Shown: positions 9,243 to 18,660, counted from the first letter of the stretch. The stretch: 64,000 nucleotides of DNA from Bradyrhizobium lupini (GCF_040939785.1 NZ_CP162553.1:6095001-6159000), one strand, 5' to 3'. The notes: generated by a model not told the origin, from the sequence alone. Program-made: numbers and translations.

Positions 9243-9367
9243 GTAGGCATTCCTCGCAAGAACCCGGCGTTGTTGCGGATCACTCTTCCGAGAAGGTGAA
9301 ATCAAGTCGGGGCTGCTACGCCATTTATCGACTTATGTTTGCTGCGCGCAGATGCGGGAATGCCTAC
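9243..9367. repeat. inverted repeat pair, possibly a MITE-like remnant
   Basis: GTAGGCATTCC (9243-9253) and its exact reverse complement GGAATGCCTAC (9357-9367) bracket 103 bp with no reading frame. The 125-bp size and terminal inverted repeats fit a miniature mobile element, but no target duplication was established. Confidence 0.3.
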
Positions 9368-9384
9368 GGTACGCAGTGAGAGCC

Positions 9385-9924
9385 TCAATTGTGCGGGACA
9401 TCGTTAGCGTTTGGATCCGATGGGGAAGCCCTGCTCGGTAGGCGGATTTCGACGACGCCGCGGTTAAGAGCCTGATGGCACGAATTGCATGCGTCGGTCA
9501 GGCCGGCGTAGGTCTTGGCGAATGCCGTGCCATCCTTGGCTTGGATCGCATTGTTGAGCTCCCTGAACGGCTGTTCCATGACGGAGGCAATCATCTGCGG
9601 AAGAGAGGTCTGCTGGTCGGTTGGATGGGACCGCCCGAGCCGATCGAATGAGCCACGGAGCGCTCGAAGTTCGTAGGCCGCAAAATCCCAGTTTCCCTCC
9701 TGCTCGGCTCGCCAAAGTCGTTCGTGCCGCGGCTGGATCGTCTCGATCATCAGATCGCTGATGCTCGGCAGATATGGGATAGCAGCAGGCGAGGGCGCTC
9801 CAGGCCCGGCGGCGACGCTGCGCGAGCTCACAAGAGCGATCGCCAGGAAGGCGGCCAGGGCAATTGCGACCATAGCAACCAAGATCGGGCGGCGCCGGAT
9901 GTGTGCTGCTCCTGGCTCTATCAT
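9385..9924 (-). CDS. c-type cytochrome, single heme, membrane-anchored
   Basis: The 179-aa protein has an N-terminal membrane segment (PILVAMVAIALAAFLAIALV) and one heme-binding motif, CNSCH, near residue 145. The overall plan (about 100 helical residues, then CxxCH close to the C-terminus) resembles cytochrome c'-like proteins. It would act in the periplasm as an electron carrier or gas-binding heme protein. It overlaps the upstream cupin gene by ATGA, so the two are translationally coupled. A 48-bp near-copy of its 3' end occurs at 47667. Confidence 0.8.
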   Translation of the reverse strand: MIEPGAAHIRRRPILVAMVAIALAAFLAIALVSSRSVAAGPGAPSPAAIPYLPSISDLMIETIQPRHERLWRAEQEGNWDFAAYELRALRGSFDRLGRSHPTDQQTSLPQMIASVMEQPFRELNNAIQAKDGTAFAKTYAGLTDACNSCHQALNRGVVEIRLPSRASPSDPNANDVPHN

Positions 9925-10343
9925 GAGCGCACCGGAAGTGTGGGCCAGGCCTCGTCAGGGAGGTTAATAACAACGGGCGTCGCGGTGCTGCGCACGACGA
10001 TCCATCGAAACGGTTCCTGCTTCGAAGGATTGATCTCCATGTGCAGCAGGAAGGCGGGCACATGAATGAAATCGCCGGCCCTCGCCTTCGCGACAGTTTC
10101 GCCTCTCTCGCCCCAGCGGATCTCGCAGATGCCCGAAAGAACGTAGGCAATCGTCTCTTGCTCTCCGTGATGAGGAACACCGGTTTGTGATCCCGGTCCC
10201 GCTTCAAACAGTCCACCCCAGATGGCCGAAGCGATATTGAGCTCCGGTGCGATCGCGGCGTGACGCTCGCATCCCGGCGTCTGCGCCGTTCCCCGATCGA
10301 ATTGGGCGGGGCTGACGATGTTGATTGTCGCAGAAGTAATCAT
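9921..10343 (-). CDS. cupin domain protein
   Basis: The single-domain cupin has 140 aa. Motif 1 is HHGEQETIAYVLSGICEIRWG, with the metal ligands in HHxExxxxxYVLxG, and motif 2 is AGDFIHVPAFLLHMEINPS. It is cytoplasmic with no signal peptide. Small cupins bind a metal and either sense or convert a small substrate; the specific job is not visible. It is the first gene of a two-gene operon with the c-type cytochrome (ATGA overlap). An AT-rich element at about 10404-10422 resembles the window's recurrent operator only weakly. Confidence 0.8.
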   Translation of the reverse strand: MITSATINIVSPAQFDRGTAQTPGCERHAAIAPELNIASAIWGGLFEAGPGSQTGVPHHGEQETIAYVLSGICEIRWGERGETVAKARAGDFIHVPAFLLHMEINPSKQEPFRWIVVRSTATPVVINLPDEAWPTLPVRS

Positions 10344-10530
10344 GGCGTCCCGAAGTGATTTTTGATGCTCACTTGGTAAGTTAGCTCGCCTCGACTAGAG
10401 AACCATTATATTCCAGTTTAATGATCTGGCTGGTAGTGGCATACGCAGCTGAGGTGCCAAGCTGATCAACTCCCCAGTGCCGGTCACCGCCGAAGCCGCG
10501 CCGAGCTCTTTGAGCATGCCAACTCTCGCT

Positions 10531-11516
10531 TTAGTAATGCTCAGCTGTCGAACCGATCTTGCCGCGAAATACGAAGTAGTTGATCGCGGTGTAGAGCAGC
10601 ATCAGCGGGAAGACGAACAGGCCGGCGCCCCAGAACATGAAGGCGAGGCTCGCGTGAGGCGCGGCGGCCTCATCGATGGTGATGGCGAACGGGATCATGT
10701 AGGGCCAGAACGAGATCGCGAGCGTGCCGAACGCGGCCACGAAGATGAGTGCCACCATCGGAAACGGTAGTGCATCCTGACGAAGTCGGACGCTTGTAGC
10801 GAGCATGATGGCGGCCAGTGCGCCGGCTATCGGGAAGACAAACAGGGCAGGTCGGTCGAGCCAGCGCGTCATTACCGGAAGGTCCTCCGCCAAGGCGTAG
10901 CCAAATACGATGGCCAGGAAGGCGAACAGGGCCACCGACAAATAGGGAATGAAGCGATAAGACGCCTCGCGAACGTCGGCCTCACACTTCCGTACCAGCC
11001 AGCAAGCGCCCAGCAGTGCGTACCCAAGACAGAGCCCAACGCCGCACAACACCGAAAACGGACTTAGCCAGCCGGAGGCTCCACCGACATAGCGCGCGCC
11101 GACTATCGGAAGACCCTCAACCAGTGCGCCCACCATCAGGCCCTGCATGAATGCCGCGGCCAAGGAGCCGCCCGCGAATGCAGCGTCCCAGATCCACCGC
11201 ATCCGTGCTGCCTTACCACGAAACTCGAACGCGACGCCGCGCAGGATCAGTCCGGCCAGCATCAGCAAGACCGGCAAATAGAACGCCGAAATCAGTGTCG
11301 CATACGCAAGCGGGAACGCTCCCCACAACACGACGCCGGCGCTCACCAGCCAAGTCTCGTTGCCGTCCCAGATCGGCGCGACCGCGTTCACCATCGCGCG
11401 TCGTGGCGCCTCACCAGGGTGATGCCGAACAGAATGCCGACGCCGAGATCAAAGCCGTCCAGCAATACGTAAAGCAGGATGCTGATCGCCAATACCGCGA
11501 CCCAGAACATCACCAT
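10531..11516 (-). CDS. cioB: cytochrome bd-type quinol oxidase subunit II (apparent frameshift)
   Basis: The ATG at 11516, 2 bp after the subunit I stop and with an AGGAGAA site, opens a frame reading FWVAVLAISILLYVLLDGFD and LGVGILFGIT, the conserved CydB N-terminus. The frame is then lost at 11417-11419. The next frame carries MVNAVAPIWDGNETWLV to the end, ISFWPYMIPFAI and FVFRG. Restoring one C (CCC to CCCC) gives GITPGEAPRRAMV and a 328-aa protein of normal length. About eight membrane helices. Subunit II partners CioA in the inner membrane to reduce O2 with quinol. The frameshift may be a sequencing error. Confidence 0.85.
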
Positions 11517-11518
11517 CG

Positions 11519-12925
11519 CTATTCTCCTGCGGTGAGCGGAAGGGCGGGGTTGCCTTGAAGGTCGGCCGCCGACATCGGGCGATTGGGAATGCCGGAGGTC
11601 GCCATCCCGAGGCTGCCTGCGGGGCCTGTCCGCAGCAGGCGGTAGATGTAGTAAATGCCGAACACGAAGATGAAGGTATAGAGTGCGCAGTACACCAGGA
11701 GCGAAATCGCGGCCGTACGAGTCGTCAAAAAGGGTGTCATTGCATCAGCGGTGCGGAGCAGCCCGTAGATGGTCCAGGGCTGGCGTCCGACCTCCGCCGT
11801 GAACCAGCCGGTCAGCGTCGCGATGAAAGGCAGAGGAAAGCTCAGAAAGATCGACCAGAGCAGGAGCGGATTGCGGTGAATCCGGCGCATCCAGCACCGG
11901 TAGGAGCCGAGCCAGCCTAGCGCCAACATCAAGAGGCCGCAGCCTACCATGATGCGGAACGCGAAGAAGGGAATGAGTACCGGTGGCCGGTCCTGAGGCC
12001 GAAAGCTGGTCAGGCCGACTTCCCTGGCATCAAAGCTCATGCTGCCGATCAAGCTGCCGAGAATCGGAATCTTGATTTCGTACCGATTGGTCTGCGAGGC
12101 CGCATCAGGCAGAGCGAACAGAACCTCGCCCGCGGGCTGCTCGTCGTGCCAACGGCCCTCGATCGCCGCGAACTTCGCCGGCTGGTCGTCATGCGCGTAA
12201 TCGCCGACGAGATGGCCAAACAGCAGTTGAATGGGAAGCAGCACGGCAGCTAGATACAGGCCCATCCGAAGCATGATACGGGCTTCCGGGGTGTAGATCC
12301 GTCTCAGCACGTACCACGCTCCCCTGGCAGCCACGCAGAACGCGCCGGTGAGATAGGCGGCGAGCAACATGTGTGGGAAACGCACCCAAACCACCGGGCT
12401 GAAAATGATCTTGAACCAATCGACCGGAATAAAGACGCCGTTTTGCATGGCGTAGCCCACCGGCACCTGCATCCAGCTGTTGTTGACCATGATCCAGAAG
12501 GCTGAGAGCGTCGTGCCCAGGGCCACCATGGCAGTGCAGAAAAGATAAAACCACGGCGGAACGCGCGACCGGCCGAACAGTAGAATTCCAAAGAAGCTCG
12601 CTTCTAGTGCGAAGGCGGTAAAGCTCTCGTAGGAGAGTAGCGGCCCCTGAATCGGCCCCGACATCCGGGAGAGCTCGCTCCAGTTGGTGCCAAACTGAAA
12701 CGCCATCACAATTCCGGAGACGACGCCGAGACCGAAGGCAACGCCAAAGATCTTGAGCCAGAACTCGAAGAGCGCGCGGTAGGCGGGACGTCCGGTCGCG
12801 ATGTGCAATGCCTCGAGAATCGTGAGCCACGCTGCAAGACCGATCGTGAACGATGGAAAAATAATGTGGAAGGAGATGGTGAAAGCGAACTGAAGGCGCG
12901 ACAGAAGCAGCGCTGTGAGTTCCAT
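11519..12925 (-). CDS. cioA: cytochrome bd-type quinol oxidase subunit I (cyanide-insensitive type)
   Basis: The start MELTALLLSRLQFAFTISFH at 12925 is chosen over 12946 because GAGGGAGG lies just before it; this gives 468 aa. The N-terminal HIIFPSFTIG histidine region, the GIVMAFQFGTNW segment (heme b558 Met region) and GWFTAEVGRQPW are the classic subunit I signatures. The periplasmic Q-loop is short, as in CioA rather than enteric CydA. It oxidises quinol and reduces O2 with high affinity without pumping protons, and often resists cyanide or sulfide. It sits between poxB and cioB in one operon. Confidence 0.92.
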   Translation of the reverse strand: MELTALLLSRLQFAFTISFHIIFPSFTIGLAAWLTILEALHIATGRPAYRALFEFWLKIFGVAFGLGVVSGIVMAFQFGTNWSELSRMSGPIQGPLLSYESFTAFALEASFFGILLFGRSRVPPWFYLFCTAMVALGTTLSAFWIMVNNSWMQVPVGYAMQNGVFIPVDWFKIIFSPVVWVRFPHMLLAAYLTGAFCVAARGAWYVLRRIYTPEARIMLRMGLYLAAVLLPIQLLFGHLVGDYAHDDQPAKFAAIEGRWHDEQPAGEVLFALPDAASQTNRYEIKIPILGSLIGSMSFDAREVGLTSFRPQDRPPVLIPFFAFRIMVGCGLLMLALGWLGSYRCWMRRIHRNPLLLWSIFLSFPLPFIATLTGWFTAEVGRQPWTIYGLLRTADAMTPFLTTRTAAISLLVYCALYTFIFVFGIYYIYRLLRTGPAGSLGMATSGIPNRPMSAADLQGNPALPLTAGE

Positions 12926-12936
12926 TGCTGCCTCCC

Positions 12937-14676
12937 TCAGCGCCAAAGATTGGACCGGGCGAGGTCCACGACCTCGTCGCTGCGTCCGCTGATCACGGCC
13001 TTGATCATGTAAAGGGTAAAGCCCTTCGCCATCTCCAGCGTGATCGACGGCGGCATCGCGAGCTCGGTTCGGTTCACAACCGCATCGATGAGAACTGGCC
13101 CGTCGTGCGCGAGCGCCGCAGCGATTCCATCATCGACCTCGGCGGGGTCTTCGAGGCGAATGCCGCGAATCCCGACGGCTTCGGCCATCGCTGCGAAGTT
13201 CGGATTCTTGAGCTCGGTTCCATAGTCAAGAATTCCTGTCGACTTCTGCTCGAGCTCGATGAAGCCCAATGCACTGTTGTTGAACACGACGACCTTCACC
13301 GGAAGGCGCTGCTGAACGAGGGTAAGGAAATCTCCCATCAGCATCGTGAAGCCGCCGTCGCCAGAGAGCGAGATCACTTGCCGACCCGGACACGCCGCTT
13401 GCGCACCGAGGGCTTGCGCCATCGCGTTGGCCATGGAACCGTGCCAGAATGATCCGAGTAGCCAGCGCTTGCCGTTCATCTCGAGATAGCGGGCGGCCCA
13501 CACTGTCGGCAGACCGACATCGCAGGTGAATACCGCATCTTCGGCTGCCTGGTCGCTGATCGCTTTCGCGACCTGCTGAGGGTGGATCAATCCGCCGCCC
13601 GGCCTGCCGACGGCAAGCTCGTCAAGCCCCTTGCGCGCCTTGGCGTAGTGTCGCTGGGCTTGCACGAGATGCGCAGCGTCGGTCTTCTGCGTGAGCAATG
13701 GCAGCAACGCCGCAAGCGTCTCGCTCACGCCGCCAACGACTCCGACATCGACCGAGGCCCGGCGGCTGATATTCTCGGGCCGCAAATCCACCTGCGCAAT
13801 GCGCGCACCGCCCGCCTCCGGATAGAACTGCCTGTAAGGAAAGTCGGTCCCCAGCATCAACAGGACATCGCAATCGCGCATGGCGTAATAGCCGGAAGAA
13901 AAGCCGATCAGCCCTGTCATTCCAACGTCATAGGGATTGCTCCATTCAACATGCTCCTTGCCGCGCAAGGCGTGCACCATTGGTGCTTGGAGCAGTTCAC
14001 CGAGGGCGAGCAGCTCGTCATGGGCGCCCGCGCATCCTGAGCCGCACAAGATCGTCACGCGGCTCGCGTCGTTGAGCAATTTCGCCAGCCGATCGAGATC
14101 GGCGGGAGCGGGTGTGACGACCGGAACAGGTGGTAGCAACATTGCGCGCTTCGGCGGTGGCGCCACTGCAGCGACCTGCAAGGCGACGTCCCCCGGAATG
14201 ACGAGGACTGACGCGCCGCGCTTGCCGACCGCCTCCCGGATCGCGGTCTCCAAGGCGCGCGGCATCTGGTGGGATCCGGACACGAGCTCGCAGTAGTGGC
14301 TGCATTCCCGAAACAGCTCTTGCGGGTGCGTCTCCTGAAAGTACCCGCTGCCGATTTCAGGTGAGGGAATGTGTGCAGCGATCGCAAGAACGGGCACGCG
14401 CGAGCGGTGGCAATCGAATAGTCCATTGATGAGGTGAAGATTGCCGGGTCCGCAACTGCCCGCGCACACAGCGAGTTCGCCCGTCAGATGCGCGTCGGCG
14501 CCGGCGGCAAAGGCCGCCACTTCCTCGTGCCTGACGTGAATCCAATCGATCTTCCCATGGCGGCGAATAGCGTCGGTGAGGCCGTTGAGACTATCGCCGA
14601 CCACGCCATAGATGCGTTTGAGTCCCGCAGCCGCGAGGGTTTCCACGAACTGGTCGGCGACTGTTTTGGTCGGCAT
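12937..14676 (-). CDS. poxB: thiamine-pyrophosphate pyruvate oxidase (quinone-dependent, PoxB-like)
   Basis: The 579-aa protein has the three-domain TPP-enzyme plan. The N-terminal Pyr domain contains [17 protein letters not shown] and the catalytic Glu in [17 protein letters not shown] central FAD/Rossmann-like domain includes [20 protein letters not shown]. The C-terminal PP domain contains [19 protein letters not shown] followed by FNNSALG, the GDG...NN motif for Mg-TPP. PoxB converts pyruvate to acetate and CO2 and passes electrons to membrane quinone. It is first in an operon with the bd oxidase (12 bp to cioA), which forms a short pyruvate-to-quinol-to-O2 chain. A tandem operator lies 110-146 bp upstream. 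A fragment of a second copy is at 17601. Confidence 0.9.
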   Translation of the reverse strand: MPTKTVADQFVETLAAAGLKRIYGVVGDSLNGLTDAIRRHGKIDWIHVRHEEVAAFAAGADAHLTGELAVCAGSCGPGNLHLINGLFDCHRSRVPVLAIAAHIPSPEIGSGYFQETHPQELFRECSHYCELVSGSHQMPRALETAIREAVGKRGASVLVIPGDVALQVAAVAPPPKRAMLLPPVPVVTPAPADLDRLAKLLNDASRVTILCGSGCAGAHDELLALGELLQAPMVHALRGKEHVEWSNPYDVGMTGLIGFSSGYYAMRDCDVLLMLGTDFPYRQFYPEAGGARIAQVDLRPENISRRASVDVGVVGGVSETLAALLPLLTQKTDAAHLVQAQRHYAKARKGLDELAVGRPGGGLIHPQQVAKAISDQAAEDAVFTCDVGLPTVWAARYLEMNGKRWLLGSFWHGSMANAMAQALGAQAACPGRQVISLSGDGGFTMLMGDFLTLVQQRLPVKVVVFNNSALGFIELEQKSTGILDYGTELKNPNFAAMAEAVGIRGIRLEDPAEVDDGIAAALAHDGPVLIDAVVNRTELAMPPSITLEMAKGFTLYMIKAVISGRSDEVVDLARSNLWR

Positions 14677-14785
14677 TAACGCCTCCTCTGGAAAAGTGAG
14701 GACGAACCTGGAGGGCAGCCACCGCCGCTCGCAGAATCGCCCAAAGTTCTGTCCAAGAAGATAGCGAGGCTGGCGCGCGGAGTTA

Positions 14786-14822
14786 TTAAATTGGCTTTTA
14801 GGCCGACTAAATTCGAGTTTAC
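14786..14822 (-). promoter_or_regulatory. tandem CTAAAT-type operator upstream of poxB-cioAB
   Basis: TTAAATTGGCTTTTAG (14786-14801) and CTAAATTCGAGTTTAC (14807-14822) are 21 bp apart centre to centre in an AT-rich island inside GC-rich DNA. No other gene or structure was found in the intergenic region 14677-15043. Confidence 0.5.
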
Positions 14823-15043
14823 AAGCTGTGCGGCGGCTTCAATTGGCTCGGCCACCATGGCCCAGAGGTTTGCGACTGTTGAGGCGTCGAGAGATTGCGC
14901 CGTTGTCCCCTGAGGCTTTTGAACGCAGCGCGAAAGGCGTGGCGACGAGCTATGGCGCTATCCTGTGAATGCGCGTTCGCAGCTGGCCACATTTTTGCAA
15001 GCCGACGCGCAGAACGTCGGCTGTGCAATGCTATCAGTGCTCG

Positions 15044-15391
15044 TTAAGCCTGTGCTCGCAGCATCGAGTCAGTTGGTTCGGAAAAACCAGTCGGAGCTTC
15101 GCCGGAGTCAACAGCCCGACAAATGGAATTAATCATCGTATCCACCTTCGCCTCTTCACGGTCGATGGCGGGATTGGTCCCCAGCAAAGAGCCGTTCATG
15201 CGATGGCCGTTGCTCACGGCGTCCGACGACAGCGCTGTACCCAACGAGTTGGTCCCGGGTGTAGCTGCGCTGGAGCCGAAGACGCCGCCTGTCCTGAGCG
15301 TCTGATGCGAGCCCATTCCCCCATGGGCGAATGTCGGGTTGGTTATAAGACCGAGAAAGGGGGCGACTAGGAGAACACAGATCTTCTTCAT
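15044..15391 (-). CDS. secreted hypothetical protein, 115 aa
   Basis: The signal peptide MKKICVLLVAPFLGLITNPT ends at TFA-HG. The mature part is low-complexity, rich in Gly, Ser and Thr (GGMGSHQTLRTGGVFGSSAA), then has a helical, charged C-terminal end (REEAKVDTMINSICRAVDSG). An AAAGGACTTTCGTC context just upstream offers a weak ribosome site. Family not recognised. Its Gly/Ser/Thr character recalls the secreted protein at 24196. Confidence 0.65.
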   Translation of the reverse strand: MKKICVLLVAPFLGLITNPTFAHGGMGSHQTLRTGGVFGSSAATPGTNSLGTALSSDAVSNGHRMNGSLLGTNPAIDREEAKVDTMINSICRAVDSGEAPTGFSEPTDSMLRAQA

Positions 15392-15618
15392 GACGAAAGT
15401 CCTTTCATACAGAGAAGTAGGAAAGGAGCCGCAAGCGCAGAGTAACGATTCGTTGTGTGTAGATTGACCGTCAACCGGGAGCTTGCTTCCCTTGGGCAGT
15501 AACTCACAGCGCGTTGAACGTCCGTGAGCGAATATTGCATTTCGAATCCCGGCATCGACTCCGACCTGTGTGGGTGAAAGCCAAATGGTTTGGCTTCACC
15601 CTTCATAGGAGTAGTTCG

Positions 15619-15846
15619 ATGACCAAAATCAAGCTGTTGTCGGCCGGACTGATCGCGACCGCGATGCTTGCGACGCCCGCCATGGCTCGCGAGCACTACG
15701 TAGCCCAGCGGCATGTGGCGGCGGCTGCCTCCACGGCCGAGCGTGACGTTGATGGGCGTGTGTGCGTTCCTGCCCCCCGCGTGGGCGCATTTGCGACGGC
15801 GCCGTGGACGGGCGACAATGTCCCTTGCGAGCCTCAGCCGTTTTGA
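15619..15846 (+). CDS. small secreted protein, MTKIKL family (75 aa)
   Basis: The ATG at 15619 with AGGAG upstream gives signal peptide MTKIKLLSAGLIATAMLATP followed by AMA-REH. The mature part is about 50 residues with two cysteines (GRVCVPAPRVGAF and NVPCEPQPF), possibly one disulfide. It is a clear paralog of the gene at 42873: both share the MTKIKL leader, LIATAMLATP, a following ARE...RHV motif and two late cysteines. It is exported to the periplasm or outside. Function unknown. Confidence 0.75.
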   Translation: MTKIKLLSAGLIATAMLATPAMAREHYVAQRHVAAAASTAERDVDGRVCVPAPRVGAFATAPWTGDNVPCEPQPF

Positions 15847-15884
15847 GTCGATAAGCCGCGCGTGCCAACGTTGGCTTCCAAGCA

Positions 15885-15920
15885 GCATTGGGCTGATCCA
15901 TCATTCGGTCAGCCCAATGC
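15885..15920. terminator. perfect 12-bp hairpin after the small secreted gene
   Basis: GCATTGGGCTGA (15885-15896) and TCAGCCCAATGC (15909-15920) pair perfectly around a 12-nt loop, 38 bp beyond the stop codon. No T-run follows, so it is either a weak terminator or a protein site. Nothing else was recognised from 15921 to 16379. Confidence 0.4.
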
Positions 15921-16379
15921 CGTCCGACACTGCTCTCCCGACGAGAAATAGGACCGGCAGGAACATTCCAGATCGATCGTTCGATCGATTGCGACACGTT
16001 TGAGCAGACTTGCGGCCCGTGCGGCTGCGGGACCTTCTGCACAGGGTCGAATCACCCGCACTCGATCGCTCAAGCCTCTCTTGACTCCGGGCGACTGCGC
16101 GGATCCGGACAACCGCGTGGAAACGTCATCATGATCCCTCTGTGGATCTCCGGGACGCGGCCATATTCCGGTCTCCAGAATGACATCCAGAACGCCCGAG
16201 ACAGCGTGGGTACCGGAGAAATGAAGCGTCAGGCGATCGCCCCGCTCTCCAGCGTGCGATTACGAACGTCGCATTATCGGCCTCACTCGTGTTGCGTCCA
16301 AGGCGCTCCGGCGAGCTTTACGGTCCCGCGCAACCCCGAACCGGCGGTGATAGGCCCGCCGCCGTTGTCGAAGGAAGCT

Positions 16380-17333
16380 CTATGCCGCTTCCATCTGTTT
16401 ATTGCGCTCCTCCGGCTCGGAATTCGATGCCGACCTGTCCGGCCTGAGGTTCCTCCTGGCGGCCCGCTTGACCTTTTCAAAGGCGCAGGTTTCGATTTGC
16501 CGGACGCGCTCGCTAGAGATCGACAGTTCGCACGCCAGGACTTCAAGCGTGGCAGGGCGGTCGTTTAGCCGGCGCGCCTCGAACACGCGTCGTTCGCGTG
16601 ACGTAAGAGTATCCACTGCGGCGCGCAGCGCGCGTGCTTGCTGCTCAGATTCATCATGTTCGGCCAGGAGCGCCTCCGCCGTCAGCGATGGGTCGACCAG
16701 CCTCGACTGCCAGTCCGCCGTCTCGCTATCTTCGCTAACCAGCCTGTTTAGCGACAGGTCGCCATTCAGTCGGCGGTCCATCTCCAGAACGTCGCGAGGC
16801 GAAACCTCCAGCCGCTTAGCGATGGCATCGGCCACCTCCGGCGTGAGGCTGGACGTCTCGCTGGCAAGCTTCCTCATTTCGCGCCTGAGACAGAAGAACA
16901 GCTTCTTCTGGGCAGCCGTCGTTCCGATCTTGACCAGTGACCAGGATCGAAGAATGTAATCGTGAATCGTAGCCTTGATCCACCAGAGCGCGTAGGTCGA
17001 GAAACGTGAGCCGCGACCCGGCTCGTAACGTGTTGCGGCCATCACCAGACCGAGATTGGCTTCGGAGATGATGTCAGCGAGCGGGAGACCATATCCGCGA
17101 TAGCGCTTCGCCACGCTCGCGGCGAGCCGAAGATGGCTAGTCACGAGGGCGTCGGCAGCGGCTTGATCGCCCAGCTCTTGCCAGCGGCGCGCAAGCTGCT
17201 GCTCTTGCTCGTGTTCAAGCATTTCGAAACGGCGGATGGCGCCAGCGTACCGTCCAAACGGGGATGACTCCGTCCGATTGATCGCCGTGGTTTTCAAACT
17301 GGTTTGCGCGACGGCTACGTTGCAGTCCTGCAT
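16380..17333 (-). CDS. rpoH: RNA polymerase sigma-32 (RpoH-family) factor
   Basis: The 317-aa protein has region 2 signatures LRLAASVAKRYRGYGLPLAD and RFSTYALWWIKATIHDYILR, with the RpoH-box-like QKKLFFCLRREMRKL just after. Region 4 is LTSRERRVFEARRLNDRPAT with the recognition helix ISSERVRQIETCAFEKVK. RpoH-type factors direct heat- and oxidative-stress promoters, and bradyrhizobia carry several paralogs. The N-terminal ~20 residues and the tail are divergent. A decayed copy of the same gene is at 19150. A tandem operator-like element lies 63-98 bp upstream. Confidence 0.9.
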   Translation of the reverse strand: MQDCNVAVAQTSLKTTAINRTESSPFGRYAGAIRRFEMLEHEQEQQLARRWQELGDQAAADALVTSHLRLAASVAKRYRGYGLPLADIISEANLGLVMAATRYEPGRGSRFSTYALWWIKATIHDYILRSWSLVKIGTTAAQKKLFFCLRREMRKLASETSSLTPEVADAIAKRLEVSPRDVLEMDRRLNGDLSLNRLVSEDSETADWQSRLVDPSLTAEALLAEHDESEQQARALRAAVDTLTSRERRVFEARRLNDRPATLEVLACELSISSERVRQIETCAFEKVKRAARRNLRPDRSASNSEPEERNKQMEAA

Positions 17334-17395
17334 GATGCAGCTCCGATGATTGAGCCCAGCATCTATGGATTAAGGAACGACCTACCGATGCGCTA

Positions 17396-17431
17396 TTAAA
17401 AGGCAATTCCGGTGTTTAAATTCGCTGTTAG
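17396..17431 (-). promoter_or_regulatory. tandem CTAAAT-type operator upstream of the sigma factor
   Basis: TTAAAAGGCAATTCCG (17396-17411) and TTAAATTCGCTGTTAG (17416-17431) are 20 bp apart, at the same distance from the start codon as the pair before the HWE kinase. The match to the palindrome is weaker here. A similar half remains before the decayed sigma copy (about 19789-19806). Confidence 0.35.
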
Positions 17432-17600
17432 CTGAACTGGGGCCGACCGAGTGCGCGCTCGGCGCAGGTTGGTGGCGGGAATCTCAAGCCGCGGTGGAGC
17501 TTGACGCAGCCTCCTGCGCCGGCGCGGGCCGGCCCCGGAACTCTGCTGCAGGCGATCAAGATAGAGGTAGACCAAGGCGTGGTGAACAGCGTCAGCAGCT
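17432..17600 (-). pseudogene. duplicated 3' end of the RND efflux pump gene
   Basis: This segment is a close copy of the 3' end and downstream DNA of the RND pump at 19800-20035. It encodes the pump's C-terminal VYLYLDRLQQ segment and shares the following untranslated stretch leading to the sigma gene. The pump body is missing; upstream it is joined directly to a poxB fragment. It is a recombination scar without function. Confidence 0.65.
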
Positions 17601-17928
17601 GCGCCAGCGTTTGCCGTTCTTCGCGAGATAGCGTGCGGCCCACCTGGTTGGCAGGCCGACATCGCAGGTAAAACTCGAATCCTCGGTCGCCTGGTCACTG
17701 ATCGCCTCGGCGATCTGCTGGGGATTGATCAGCCCCTTTCCAGCAAGCTCGTCGATCGCCTTGGCACAGTGGCGCTGGGCCTGCTCGAGATGCGCCGCAT
17801 CGAACCTCTGATTGAGGATTGCGAGCATGCCGCAGGCCACATCCGCCGCGGCCCGGCCGTCGATATTCTCTGGCCTAAGATCCACCTGTGCTATGCGCGT
17901 GCCACCGGCTCGCTTCGCTACGTGTTCA
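17601..17928 (-). pseudogene. fragment of a second poxB-like gene
   Basis: The frame contains [40 protein letters not shown] and [20 protein letters not shown], which align throughout with the central part of the intact poxB at 12937 but are clearly diverged. It lacks both catalytic domains' ends. It is fused at its 3' side to the RND fragment, and its 5' side runs into the end of the HWE kinase gene. Confidence 0.75.
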
Positions 17929-18598
17929 CATCTCGATCCAGGTCGATAAGCATGGAACAAGCAACCCCCGCCGGCCGGAAGTGGAGTTGCACTTCACCGT
18001 AATGATCGAGAGCCTTCGTAATCAGGCGCGAACCGAAACCGCTGCGCTTGGGCTGCTTCACCTCCGGCCCGCCATCCTCGTACCAGACAAGGGCGAGCTT
18101 ACCGGGGGCGCCGAGTGCTTGCTGGATCTCCCAGGTGAGGTTGACAGTCCCGGCTGTTGAACTCAGCGCCCCGTATTTCCTAGCGTTGGTGGCGAGCTCA
18201 TGAATGACCAAGTGCAGCCAAAGTGCCAACTTTGATCCAATTTCCACATCGGGTCCTCCGACAACGACCTGACCGCGTGCGTAACAGGGACGCATCGTCT
18301 GCTCCAGCAATTCAGCGAGCCCAACTTTCGCTATCTCTGATCGGGACATCACTTCATAAAACTCGCTCAAGCCGGAAATTCGGGCCATCACCTTCTCGCG
18401 ATAATCGTGAACGGTCCGTGATCGCGTCTGTCCAAGTATCGCTTCGACCATGGTCAGCAGATTACGAATTCGGTGATTGGCCTCCTGGAGCAAAAGAGGG
18501 AGGCTTTCGCCATTCATTCGAAGTTGCCGACCTCTGTCGCCGGCGGTTGGAGGGAAGCTCAGGATTCCGGAGGTCCCGTCCAGCTGATATCGATCCAT
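17918..18598 (-). CDS. HWE-family sensor histidine kinase, no sensor domain
   Basis: The 226-aa protein has the H-box EANHRIRNLLTMVEAILGQT with phospho-acceptor His near residue 41, the N-box VIHELATNARKYGALS, and the glycine-rich ending GFGSRLITKALDHYGEVQLH with the WYEDGGP segment typical of HWE kinases. No transmembrane or PAS domain precedes it, so a separate partner must deliver the signal. HWE kinases often feed the alphaproteobacterial general stress response. The 3' end abuts a poxB fragment, so the last residues may be altered. A tandem operator lies 63-98 bp upstream. Confidence 0.88.
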   Translation of the reverse strand: MDRYQLDGTSGILSFPPTAGDRGRQLRMNGESLPLLLQEANHRIRNLLTMVEAILGQTRSRTVHDYREKVMARISGLSEFYEVMSRSEIAKVGLAELLEQTMRPCYARGQVVVGGPDVEIGSKLALWLHLVIHELATNARKYGALSSTAGTVNLTWEIQQALGAPGKLALVWYEDGGPEVKQPKRSGFGSRLITKALDHYGEVQLHFRPAGVACSMLIDLDRDVNT

Positions 18599-18660
18599 CT
18601 GATTTCTTCTTGGCTACTGCAGATATGGGGACACAATAGGCCGCCGAAAAACTCAGGCCA

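Noticed and set aside
10404..10422. Another copy of the recurrent operator before the cupin gene
   Set aside because: Only the right half resembles the motif and no partner lies 20 bp away, so it was not counted.
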